Positions 1-7,429 are shown, numbered from the stretch's first letter. The stretch: 10,934 nt of DNA from Desulfobulbaceae bacterium (GCA_030632405.1 DAOVUU010000037.1:1-10934), one strand, 5' to 3'. Made by a program: numbers and translations. The notes: generated by a model not told the origin, from the letters alone.

Positions 1-817
1 CGTTCCAATAGAGAATCCTTGCTTTAAACCCGATTCTTGACGCCAGATTTTTTGCTGCCTGTATAGATTCAGAACTGTTTGCCGTGACAATAAAAACAGT
101 CTTTAGATGAACAAATAATTTTGATGAAAGATTCCCCAGGTCTTTGTAATGCGATACGGCAATCCCGGGAAAACCAAGCTGCTTTATGGTCAACAGATTA
201 TCTTCTCCCTCACAGATAAAAAGTGCTCCCTTTTCACACCTCTTAATATCCTGAAGATTAAACAGGTTGTAGGGCTCAATACCGAAAGATTCATTGCCAT
301 GCCAGAAAAAGTCCTCTTCCTGATCAGGGTGGACGCATCTGGCAGAATAGCAGTTATCGTCAGCCTGCAGATAAGGATAGACGATATATCTTCCATTAAA
401 ACCAATCTGCATCTCAGCCAGAACCGCTTTTGAGATCCCTGCTGCTGCGAATTCTTCCAGCAGTACGGGAGTAATGCGATCTCTGTACTGCCTTATTTCA
501 TCATTTATGTTTTCAACGGGATAATCAGGCTGCACGGCTACATCATCCTGGTCAGCCATATAACCTGGAACTTCAGTAAGGGGAATCCCGCTGATACTGG
601 CAAACCAAAGCACGAATCCCCCTGTAACGCAACGATTCAGACAACGGAAATAGCCGTAAAAAAAACTATCCCTGTTTAAGTAAACAACCAACCGACCTTT
701 TTCAAACCCATGCTCTCGACAAAAAGGACAATCCGCATTTAAGAGAGTCTCTTCCCTGCTCGTATCATGAAGATTTTTGAGATAAAATCGTGCTATGGAG
801 TCATCACCAATAACCAT
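1..817 (-). CDS. DnaG-like primase relative: CHC2-type zinc finger plus Toprim domain (partial, 3' end outside window)
   Basis: The frame is open from an ATG at 817 to the left edge (272 complete codons, no stop). An in-frame TGA at 839-841 leaves no earlier start. Residues about 28-80 resemble the DnaG zinc ribbon: CPFC (C30, C33), a beta-rich stretch, then C59-x3-C63 followed by GGFVLWF, which matches the CxxCxxGGDxxxF part of CHC2 fingers. Residues about 140-190 (GRYIVYPYLQ, then LFNLQDI) resemble the DnaG stretch before the Toprim fold. Residues about 197-270 look like Toprim, with the catalytic-type glutamate E203 in ICEGEDN and the following LGFPGIAV strand. The usual DxD acidic pair appears as T245-A-N247, so metal-dependent primer synthesis is doubtful. 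It lies 49 bp after the HEAT/PilZ gene on the same strand and may be co-transcribed. It could be a primase-derived regulator or a mobile-element or phage primase; the missing C-terminus would decide. The family call is fairly secure; the function is inference. Confidence 0.8.
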   Translation of the reverse strand, partial: MVIGDDSIARFYLKNLHDTSREETLLNADCPFCREHGFEKGRLVVYLNRDSFFYGYFRCLNRCVTGGFVLWFASISGIPLTEVPGYMADQDDVAVQPDYPVENINDEIRQYRDRITPVLLEEFAAAGISKAVLAEMQIGFNGRYIVYPYLQADDNCYSARCVHPDQEEDFFWHGNESFGIEPYNLFNLQDIKRCEKGALFICEGEDNLLTIKQLGFPGIAVSHYKDLGNLSSKLFVHLKTVFIVTANSSESIQAAKNLASRIGFKARILYWN

Positions 818-866
818 AAAATACCCTGTGCAACCAGTTCAACAACATGACATAAATCGAATCCGT

Positions 867-3800
867 TTAACTGAACGTTTGAGATTCTCTCTGAACCGCC
901 ATCAAGATCTCCTTTAACTGCACACTGCTGACTGTTGTCTCAAATTTGACATGAACAGAACAGTTACTTTCCTGCCCCGGACTCTCTTTCACAGCAAGAA
1001 TATCCCCAACAATTCCAATTTGACGCCCCTGATTTTTGCCTCCGGGCAGCATCACCTTCACCTTTCTACCGAGTATTAACCGTGCATTCTCTTTGCTCAA
1101 CATTTTCAACAGGTAAGAAACACCGCCTTCAGAAATATCGAGAAGCTCTACCACCGAGCTCACTCCTGTGGTCTGGCCACTGTTGTCAAGCAGTAAGGTA
1201 GCAACTTTCCCACGAATTCTATACCGCTCATTATTACGACGATCCTGGTGGGATTTTTTTATAATGCCCCCAAAACTCTCAAATCGAGCACAAAAATCAC
1301 GTAATTTAAATTCCAGTCCGGGTAACTCATCCCGCCAACGCTGCATTTTTTCAAGTCGGAGTATGGACACATCAGTAGTACCTACACTGGCCACAGAGAT
1401 GGTCCAGACAGAGGCGTCAAAAAAAGAATCAATGCCGACAATCTCCCCTTTGCCCATGGTTTTTACAAGAACCCTGTCCTCTTTATCTTGATAAAACAGT
1501 TTCACTTTGCCAGAATTTATAAAATAAAGAGCCGTCTGGAGGGCTCCCTGGTGCACAACTATCTCGTCATTAACGTACTTTTTATGCTGTAATGAATGGT
1601 ATACGGAACTAAATTCTTCTGTAGTGAGGAATTCATAGAGATCACTCCAGATTTCCACATGGGTTTTATCAAGACTATCCACTTTTTTATCTGAGATAAT
1701 CTCTGCGGCACGAATAATATCACCAAGAGCAGTCTCATTTATATCAATGAGCCACTCTTTGAGTTTTTCAGCCTGTACAAAATTACGAGTCTGGACTGTC
1801 TGTTCGATCAGGTCAACAAGTTGTTTTCTAGCCTTTTCTTCCTCACCTTTGCCCAGAAGCATACGAATAGCCTGTTCCTCGGCAAGCCCGGAAACAACTC
1901 TCTGAGAAGGGGCTGTTATTCCTCTTTTCACCGCCTGTCTAATTGCGTTCTTCCTTAACTGGCTGGCCTGTACATGCAATTTCCTCGTGTTTTGCTGATC
2001 TTGTTCCAGAAGCTGCATCGCTTTTTCAGCTGCTGTCCATACCTGAGCAGAAAGTTTCCTGGCGACTCGATGGTTGCGCATCTTTAAAAATGTCTCAACC
2101 GCTTTTACGGCAACTGGACAGGGACACTTGCTCAGGGTATCAAAAAGCTGTATCAACAATGGTTCTCGATTCTCTTCACCGAAATCTCCATATTCAGCAA
2201 GCAATTTTGCGAGATGGCTCACCACCTCCTGATCACAAAACCTGGCCAGGATTCTGACGATCTGTATCTTTATTAATTCAGACGAATTGGCAAGTGCGAC
2301 GAGAAATAGCCTTTGTTTATTTTGTCCTCCTATTTTATTTATGCAGACAAATGCAGCACGTTGAACGCGAAAATCTTCGTGGTTTAAATATGGAAGAACG
2401 GCTTCAGCATCTTGTTCCCCACCGGTTTCTGCCAGCAGTTTGACCAGATTCCGTGTCCCATACCACTCCATATGTTCGTGCAGTCGTTCATGAATAATCT
2501 CGGGAACAAACCAGTCATTGCCGACTAAAAGATCGAAGATCTTATATCGATGATCAGAGTTTTGAGTAATTATCATAGACTCCATTAAAAATCTCAGCGC
2601 CACGGGTCCCTGTAAAATCAACCTATTGCCGAATTCCGAATTATCTTGATCAAGAAGCCATTTATTAAGGAGCTCCGGCAAGCTGGCTCTCTGTATTCCT
2701 CTATCCTGTATACGGCCGATAATAGTTACTATGGTTTGAGATTTTTTCAATTTCCCCGTGCGTATCTGGTGAAAAAGAGTGAGTATAGTATCACCTTGGG
2801 CCTTTTTCCCATTATTCCAATAATGCTGCATTGCGATTTGAAGGAGAGAGACAACTCTCTCAAACGGTTCCTCACTGTTCTCTGCTCCCCTGACCCAATC
2901 AAGCAGGGGAGTGAGGAGCACATCCACATAATGCCACTGGTTATCAGCAATGAAATTTTCGGTGACGGAGGTAATCATTTTCAGATATTGTGAATCTTTC
3001 CCACCTGTATAAATCTGGTTGACCAATTTCTGAAGGAAAGAATCAAAGTGCAGACCATCAGTAGCCACCATCTTCCTGACTGCATGGGGGAGTTGCTCAA
3101 GCAGTTCTCCACTCTGTAGATAAGTAAAATCTCCCTGGGCAATGCCACGAATTCCAGCTTCAATACGTTGTTTTTTCCGCTCCTTCTCTCCCTTCCGCAG
3201 AACATTTCTGGTTTTCTCAATGCCAAGATAGTGCTTACCTTTCTCCGTATCCATCAGCCGCAAAAGTGCCTCATCAACAAACTTCACATGAAGGGATTCC
3301 GATCCCTCTCTCAATTTTATTTTCGCTGACTGCTCCCTGAAGATAATTATGATATCCTCGAAAATATCTTTATCTATAAGCGTTACCTGGACGTCATACA
3401 GCCTCTTCCCAAAACCACCCGGATACTCTTGAGACAGCATCACACAGAGAGCCGGTTCTTTTAGACTGGTCACCAGCATCCGTCCCAGTTCCAATATCAC
3501 CTGATTTTGATCGTCCCTGGCAATAAGCTCTCCAGCTGTATTAAGTATATGTGGAAAAATATCAGAACGTGACACTACCGATTTTGTCTGGAGGTCGCGC
3601 AAAATATGTCCAACGGCTGCAACGAGAATATTGACAGTTTTATCAATATTCTCGAAATTTTTCTTGAGCCTTTCCCTGACGACTGAACGATTATCCTTTC
3701 CGAGCAGGCAGGCCAGAAGATCTTTTTCCACTTTCAATCTTTTGCCTGGTGGTGGTCCATCTGATGAAGTGTCACTTCCAGCTGAAACATCAACAGGGTC

Positions 3801-4229
3801 CGATTCGGGGAAATAGCTGATCAGTCCGAGACCAGTAATAAATTCGATTCCGCCACCACCCTTCTCTATTTTATCAGCCTTCGCATTAAATACTGAGAGG
3901 ATCTGGCCGAATGCAAACATATCCATCGAGGAGTAAATAACCAGCCGGGTGACACCAAGGACTTCCATCTGCCTAAAGACAATAAGGTTTGGAAAAGATG
4001 CCAGAGTTTCTTCAGCAACGGGAAAATCTTCCAGATAAGGCTCCCGGGATCGCAATGAAATTTCCAACGTTCCATGGTGTTCGAGAAAATGATGTAGCCC
4101 TTTGTATCCATGTTCGACAGCGTTAGTTACCTGCGGAGCAGTAGGAGGATAAAGACGACTCGTCGCAATCGCACTATTGAAGGCCCGAAGTGCCTTTATT
4201 CCACTCTCATATAGATCAATCTGGTTCAT
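867..4229 (-). CDS. Large HEAT-repeat protein with cyclic-nucleotide-binding fold and C-terminal PilZ domain
   Basis: This 1120-residue soluble protein has no signal peptide or membrane segment. Residues about 1-140 (SRLYPP at 24-29, then alternating helix and strand) resemble the N-terminal module found ahead of HD or HEAT regions in some signalling proteins. Residues about 150-165 are a Ser/Asp/Pro/Gly-rich linker. Residues about 170-530 are mostly helical. Residues about 540-735 read as HEAT-like repeats (VLPYLNHEDFRVQRAAFVCI at 611-630). A charged, coil-prone helix follows at 735-770. Residues about 870-980 match a CRP-type cNMP fold (VVHQG at 891-895, GEIVGIDSFF at 928-937), but the Arg of the phosphate-binding cassette is missing, so cAMP binding is unlikely. 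Residues about 995-1110 are a PilZ domain with R998/R1002/R1006 and DxSxxG (D1031, S1033, G1036), the complete c-di-GMP motif. A GGGG ribosome site lies 6 bp before the ATG. It is probably a c-di-GMP-responsive scaffold; its partner is unknown. Confidence 0.88.
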   Translation of the reverse strand: MNQIDLYESGIKALRAFNSAIATSRLYPPTAPQVTNAVEHGYKGLHHFLEHHGTLEISLRSREPYLEDFPVAEETLASFPNLIVFRQMEVLGVTRLVIYSSMDMFAFGQILSVFNAKADKIEKGGGGIEFITGLGLISYFPESDPVDVSAGSDTSSDGPPPGKRLKVEKDLLACLLGKDNRSVVRERLKKNFENIDKTVNILVAAVGHILRDLQTKSVVSRSDIFPHILNTAGELIARDDQNQVILELGRMLVTSLKEPALCVMLSQEYPGGFGKRLYDVQVTLIDKDIFEDIIIIFREQSAKIKLREGSESLHVKFVDEALLRLMDTEKGKHYLGIEKTRNVLRKGEKERKKQRIEAGIRGIAQGDFTYLQSGELLEQLPHAVRKMVATDGLHFDSFLQKLVNQIYTGGKDSQYLKMITSVTENFIADNQWHYVDVLLTPLLDWVRGAENSEEPFERVVSLLQIAMQHYWNNGKKAQGDTILTLFHQIRTGKLKKSQTIVTIIGRIQDRGIQRASLPELLNKWLLDQDNSEFGNRLILQGPVALRFLMESMIITQNSDHRYKIFDLLVGNDWFVPEIIHERLHEHMEWYGTRNLVKLLAETGGEQDAEAVLPYLNHEDFRVQRAAFVCINKIGGQNKQRLFLVALANSSELIKIQIVRILARFCDQEVVSHLAKLLAEYGDFGEENREPLLIQLFDTLSKCPCPVAVKAVETFLKMRNHRVARKLSAQVWTAAEKAMQLLEQDQQNTRKLHVQASQLRKNAIRQAVKRGITAPSQRVVSGLAEEQAIRMLLGKGEEEKARKQLVDLIEQTVQTRNFVQAEKLKEWLIDINETALGDIIRAAEIISDKKVDSLDKTHVEIWSDLYEFLTTEEFSSVYHSLQHKKYVNDEIVVHQGALQTALYFINSGKVKLFYQDKEDRVLVKTMGKGEIVGIDSFFDASVWTISVASVGTTDVSILRLEKMQRWRDELPGLEFKLRDFCARFESFGGIIKKSHQDRRNNERYRIRGKVATLLLDNSGQTTGVSSVVELLDISEGGVSYLLKMLSKENARLILGRKVKVMLPGGKNQGRQIGIVGDILAVKESPGQESNCSVHVKFETTVSSVQLKEILMAVQRESQTFS

Positions 4230-4358
4230 TCAATTACCCCGTTATTCAGTGCGATCCACCTTAACTGAACATCTTTTCTCTACTCACTACCTTGATTCAA
4301 TACCTATCCAAACAGAACATGAACGTACATCACGTCAGCCGTCCTATGAACAACGAAT

Positions 4359-4952
4359 CTAACAACGAGGTTCAACAATCCGATAGTATCGAAGCATCTC
4401 TAGAAGTTCATATAAAGGCAGTCCGACAACATTTGAGTAGGATCCGTTGATAGCTTTGACCAGCGCAGCGCCCTTACCCTGGATGCCATATGCACCGGCT
4501 TTATCGAGACACTCGCCGGTATGAACATACCCCCAGGCTGTCGATTCGTCAAAGTCAGCAAAGACAACTTTAGTAGCGACAATTCGTTGATCATAAATTT
4601 TTTTCTCCCCATTGCAGAGAAAAATACCTGTACGAACAATATGTTCTTTACCGCTCAAGGACATAAGCATGGAAAAAGCATCCTCATTATCAAGCGGCTT
4701 TCCAAGAATTTTACTTCCCAGGCAGACCACGGTGTCTCCGGCAATAATCCAGCTTCTGTAAAACTGATTACTAACTGCCTCGGCTTTCTCCCTTGCCATC
4801 CTCACTGCAAATAAATCAGCACCCTCTCCTTTAACCGGAGTTTCATCTATCGATGCGGAGCACACGGTAAAACTGATCCCCAGGTCTTTCAGATACTGCT
4901 GTCGTCTCGGTGATCCAGAGGCCAAAACAATCGATTCATTATTACAATACAT
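4359..4952 (-). CDS. maf: Maf-family nucleotide pyrophosphatase (YhdE-like, dTTP/UTP type)
   Basis: The protein has 197 residues, the normal length for the family. Maf proteins hydrolyse nucleoside triphosphates, including modified or non-canonical ones, to monophosphate and pyrophosphate in the cytoplasm; some members also affect septum formation. The signatures are all present: SGSPRR at 12-17, the catalytic-type aspartate D73 in AGDTVV, ILGKPL at 82-87, LSGKEHIVRTGI at 99-110, KAGAYGIQGKGA at 151-162 and GSYSNVVGLPL at 170-180. The KAGAYGIQG and YSNVVGLP forms fit the YhdE (dTTPase/UTPase) branch better than the YceF branch; that assignment is from memory of the family. Translation starts at ATG 4952 with a weak GGGA 4 bp upstream. 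A better AGAGGA lies 20 bp upstream, placed closer to an out-of-frame ATG (see findings). The gene lies between the DUF362 gene (152 bp upstream) and the HEAT/PilZ gene (129 bp downstream). Confidence 0.95.
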   Translation of the reverse strand: MYCNNESIVLASGSPRRQQYLKDLGISFTVCSASIDETPVKGEGADLFAVRMAREKAEAVSNQFYRSWIIAGDTVVCLGSKILGKPLDNEDAFSMLMSLSGKEHIVRTGIFLCNGEKKIYDQRIVATKVVFADFDESTAWGYVHTGECLDKAGAYGIQGKGAALVKAINGSYSNVVGLPLYELLEMLRYYRIVEPRC

Positions 4953-4962
4953 CTTTTCCCAT
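4942..4962 (-). other. Possible six-codon upstream ORF overlapping the maf start
   Basis: On the minus strand, an ATG at 4962-4960 opens a six-codon frame (Met-Gly-Lys-Asp-Val-Leu) ending in TAA at 4944-4942. It overlaps the maf ATG at 4952-4950 in another frame. The purine-rich AGAGGA about 10 bp before this ATG is the strongest ribosome-site-like sequence in the leader. It could couple or dampen maf translation, or it may be chance in an A-rich leader. There is no evidence beyond position. Confidence 0.15.
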
Positions 4963-4996
4963 TTTTTGTTTTTCCTCTTAATTTCTGTTATATCAA

Positions 4997-5041
4997 ATTA
5001 TAAACAGCAATGACAAGAATACTTTCTTTAACTCTTGAGTT
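4997..5041 (-). promoter_or_regulatory. Possible maf promoter with upstream inverted repeat
   Basis: Read on the minus strand, a perfect TATAAT lies at 5002-4997, about 45 bp before the maf ATG. No acceptable -35 box sits 16-18 bp upstream (the sequence there is AAAGTA-like). A TTGTCA at 5016-5011 is only 8 bp away, too close to pair with it. Further upstream at 5041-5030 is the inverted repeat AACTCAAGAGTT (arms of five). Its centre would fall near -46 of the presumed start, a position used by activators. This is a suggestion from sequence alone; a TATAAT in AT-rich DNA is weak evidence. Confidence 0.25.
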
Positions 5042-5104
5042 TGCCCAACCCACAAAAGGATACTGAACAGAGCGACAGGTTTCTGAAATAAAGTACTAAA
5101 AGGA

Positions 5105-6040
5105 TTAGGAGTGGAGAGATGGAAAAGCTCTCTTCACCATTCCATGGAGAAATCCGAACGGATTAAAACGGATAGCATGCAAAATTTCCGGAGCTTCAAA
5201 GCACCTTCCTGAAAAGTCTGCCGGTGACAATGCAGGAAACTGTATCTTGTCAGTATAACTCCCTGGCAATTTCCTTTTTGTGGCAATCCTCCAGAGGGGA
5301 CTTTTGGACTTCTCCAACTCGAGTAACTCAAGCAGAGCTGTATCCAGAGCTACGGGACATGTGGATCCGCCGACACAGTTCAATCCAAGAGGTATTCCAT
5401 CAAGAGGGCCTGAGCGGTGCATGGCGACGATTCCATCTGCAAGATGCAGAGAGGGCGGTAACAACTCTACAAGATCGAGAATAATCCCGGAAAACCGCTC
5501 ATGAGATCCACCATGGACCATATGCAGCATTGCCTTATTTACCCCTTTAACAATCCCGAATATATTTTTTACCGCCATGGTAACATACATCTGCTTATGT
5601 GCTTTAACCTTAGGCAGATTGACAAAAAAATCACACTCCAGAGCCGCCCTGGAAACGTTAACGGTAACCCCTCCTGCTAATGTTTTCCTCACCGAATCTG
5701 CAAAATCAACCTGCCCAACACCCATGCCGGCTAGTGCTTCTGTTATTCCCCGCTTTTCACATACCGATGCCCCACTTCCGATAGCAGGTGAATCCCCGAT
5801 ACGAACCTTTGCCCCGTGATCGAGAAACCATGCAGCAACTCCACCGACAAACTCTTTATGGGTACAGGACAAGTCCACCCCGCCAGCACTAATCAGGTTT
5901 GGTTTTAACAGCACAACAGTGCCATTAAAACGAGTATTAAGATCAAGTTCTTTTACAGCCTCGTCCACTAATCCACAGATAGTTGACCTATCGTAGCGGG
6001 TGCAGCGCTGCAATACAACTCGCAGGAGTGAATTATCCAT
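5105..6040 (-). CDS. DUF362 domain protein without C-terminal ferredoxin module
   Basis: This 311-residue protein is almost entirely a DUF362 domain. Recognisable landmarks are VVLLKPNL (42-49), CTHKEFVGG (59-67), IGDSPA (81-86), NLPKVKAHKQMYVTMAVKN (141-159) followed by IFGIVKG (160-166), and ADGIVAMHRSGPLDG (201-215). Many DUF362 proteins carry two 4Fe-4S ferredoxin motifs at the C-terminus. Here the tail has no CxxCxxC cluster, and the last 60 residues are basic and hydrophobic (FNPFGFLHGMVKRAF at 292-306), perhaps peripheral to a membrane. The family has no settled biochemical role. The only plausible start is ATG 6040, which has no Shine-Dalgarno sequence; the 8 bases between it and the upstream repeat are AT-rich. 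The gene follows serA by 204 bp, most of it the repeat, and precedes maf. Family assignment is secure; function is unknown. Confidence 0.9.
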   Translation of the reverse strand: MDNSLLRVVLQRCTRYDRSTICGLVDEAVKELDLNTRFNGTVVLLKPNLISAGGVDLSCTHKEFVGGVAAWFLDHGAKVRIGDSPAIGSGASVCEKRGITEALAGMGVGQVDFADSVRKTLAGGVTVNVSRAALECDFFVNLPKVKAHKQMYVTMAVKNIFGIVKGVNKAMLHMVHGGSHERFSGIILDLVELLPPSLHLADGIVAMHRSGPLDGIPLGLNCVGGSTCPVALDTALLELLELEKSKSPLWRIATKRKLPGSYTDKIQFPALSPADFSGRCFEAPEILHAIRFNPFGFLHGMVKRAFPSLHS

Positions 6041-6047
6041 GATAATT

Positions 6048-6229
6048 TCGTAAAAAGATCAATCGAAGCCTTAGATGGCCAAATCCGATTAGCGTAGACT
6101 TCGAGAAGTTTGATATACAGGTAATCGCAGACTCCGAGGCATAGTGTTTTTTACAGGCACTCGGCCATACATGAAGTATGTCGAGTGTCTGTAAAAAACC
6201 TACAACGCAGTAGATCGGACTTTTTACGA
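6048..6229. repeat. Intergenic MITE/REP-like element with short terminal inverted repeats
   Basis: A 182-bp non-coding block lies between serA and the DUF362 gene, bounded by exact 10-bp inverted repeats: TCGTAAAAAG at 6048-6057 and CTTTTTACGA at 6220-6229. Inside it are a long imperfect palindrome (6146-6199) and a smaller one, ACTTCGAGAAGT, at 6098-6109. No open reading frame of note lies within it, and I see no clear target-site duplication in the flanks. This structure fits a small non-autonomous or dispersed repeat, but only one copy is in view, so repetition in the genome is inference. Confidence 0.55.
6146..6199. repeat. Long near-perfect inverted repeat (hairpin)
   Basis: The left arm is 6146-6170 and the right arm 6176-6199, separated by a 5-base loop (ATGAA). 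The arms pair along almost their full length, with one G:T type mismatch (6157 with 6188) and one mismatch plus a one-base bulge near the loop. The outer ends are GTTTTTTACAG and CTGTAAAAAAC, so the T run comes before the stem and the A run after it on both strands. That is opposite to an intrinsic terminator, which needs U after the stem. It could still form a stable RNA hairpin in a serA-DUF362 transcript and limit read-through or protect the upstream mRNA. Confidence 0.85.
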
Positions 6230-6244
6230 CGCCATCACCTTTAA

Positions 6245-7429
6245 CTATTCAGCAAAGGTTATTACCCGAGTACGAATAACATCCTCATTTCCTTTAATTT
6301 CGTTCACTACTGAACCAGGAATTTCAGATTCTACATCGACTATGTTATAACCGACAGTGCCATTAGACTGGTTCAGATAACTTGATATATTAAGGTTGTG
6401 ATTTCCAAATATTTTAGACACCTGGGCAATCATTCCGGGAACATCCTTATTGATCACAATGAGTCTTGAATGGATTTTATCCGCTGGAATGGATTCAATA
6501 TTCGGGAAATTTACACTGTGAACAACATTCCCGTATTTCAGGTATGTGGACAATTCCGTAACTGCCATTCTGGCACAGTTCTCTTCAGACTCGGAAGTTG
6601 ATGCGCCCAGATGAGGCGTCATCAAAATCTTTGGGTGACCGATAAGTACCGGCGTAGGAAAATCACAAAGATACGCCTCAAGATATCCTCTGTCCAAGGC
6701 TTCAAGCACCGCCTCTTCTTCCACAATAGGCCCTCTGGAGTAATTAATCAGCACTGCCCCTTTTTTTAGTCTGCTTATAAATTCACTATCAACAAAATTA
6801 CGAGTTCGATCATTGAGTGGTAAATGAAGACTGACAAAATCAGCATCCCCTACCGCATCATTTAAGGATCTGCAAATCCGAGCCTCGGGAGAGAGTTGGT
6901 GTATATTCCTGAGTGCCGGTGCGGGGTCAAAACCATTGACCTTCATATGTCTGAAAATCCCCCCATTTGCGAGTCTCACTCCAATCTGCCCAAGGCCAAT
7001 AACTCCTAAAGTTTTACCCGCAATTTCCTCCCCTCTAAATGCCGATTTCCTTTCTTCAACCTCACTGCCAACCTTTTTCGGGTCCATATCTGCCAGAGAT
7101 TTACAGAATTCTATGCCTCTGAAAATATTTCTTTTCCATACCCCTATCATGGGAAAAACAAGGTCGACTACGGCATTGGCATTTGCTCCCGGAGTATTAA
7201 AAATACAGATCCCCTTTTCAGTTGCCTTTTCAACATTGATATTATTCGTTCCTGCTCCCGCCCTTGCAACAGCAAGGAGAGTCGGGTAATCATCAACATC
7301 AAGTTGGGAACTTCGCAGAACGATTCCATCCGGCGCCTGTTCATCGACAGAGACATGAAATATATCTGTAAAGAGGTTTAATCCTTCCTCTGCGATGGCA
7401 TTTATCTTTTTTATTTTATAGCCGGACAT
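6245..7429 (-). CDS. serA: D-3-phosphoglycerate dehydrogenase, ~390-residue form with C-terminal ACT domain
   Basis: The enzyme oxidises 3-phosphoglycerate to 3-phosphohydroxypyruvate with NAD, the first step of serine synthesis, in the cytosol. From the chosen start it has 394 residues. The substrate domain carries RAGAGTNNI (56-64) and NTPGANANAVVDL (78-90). The Rossmann fold has GLGQIG (145-150) and D168 for the NAD ribose. Active-site residues are R232 (NYSRGP) and H273 (TPHLGAST). The usual catalytic Glu of DVFxxEP is replaced by a DFPTPVLIG loop (256-264), a form I associate with this short subfamily. Residues about 321-394 form an ACT domain (VINKDVPGMIAQVSKIFG at 325-342), suggesting regulation by serine or another amino acid. 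I chose ATG 7429 because GGGGAG sits 6 bp before it and the protein then begins at the normal family position. An in-frame ATG at 7489 would add 20 poorly conserved residues and lacks a ribosome site. Confidence 0.93.
   Translation of the reverse strand: MSGYKIKKINAIAEEGLNLFTDIFHVSVDEQAPDGIVLRSSQLDVDDYPTLLAVARAGAGTNNINVEKATEKGICIFNTPGANANAVVDLVFPMIGVWKRNIFRGIEFCKSLADMDPKKVGSEVEERKSAFRGEEIAGKTLGVIGLGQIGVRLANGGIFRHMKVNGFDPAPALRNIHQLSPEARICRSLNDAVGDADFVSLHLPLNDRTRNFVDSEFISRLKKGAVLINYSRGPIVEEEAVLEALDRGYLEAYLCDFPTPVLIGHPKILMTPHLGASTSESEENCARMAVTELSTYLKYGNVVHSVNFPNIESIPADKIHSRLIVINKDVPGMIAQVSKIFGNHNLNISSYLNQSNGTVGYNIVDVESEIPGSVVNEIKGNEDVIRTRVITFAE

Noticed and set aside
149..433. Plus-strand open frame of 94 codons
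   Set aside because: It lies antisense within the minus-strand Toprim gene, which has clear zinc-finger and Toprim motifs; no family resemblance in this frame.
1168..3816. Several plus-strand and minus-strand open frames inside the HEAT/PilZ gene
   Set aside because: All overlap a continuous 1120-codon frame with domain matches at both ends; none has a ribosome site or recognisable domain.
5011..5016. TTGTCA as the -35 box of the maf promoter
   Set aside because: Only 8 bp separates it from the TATAAT at 5002-4997; a working sigma-70 promoter needs about 16-18 bp.
6146..6199. Long hairpin as an intrinsic terminator for serA
   Set aside because: The T run precedes the stem and the A run follows it on both strands, so no U tract follows the hairpin in either transcript.
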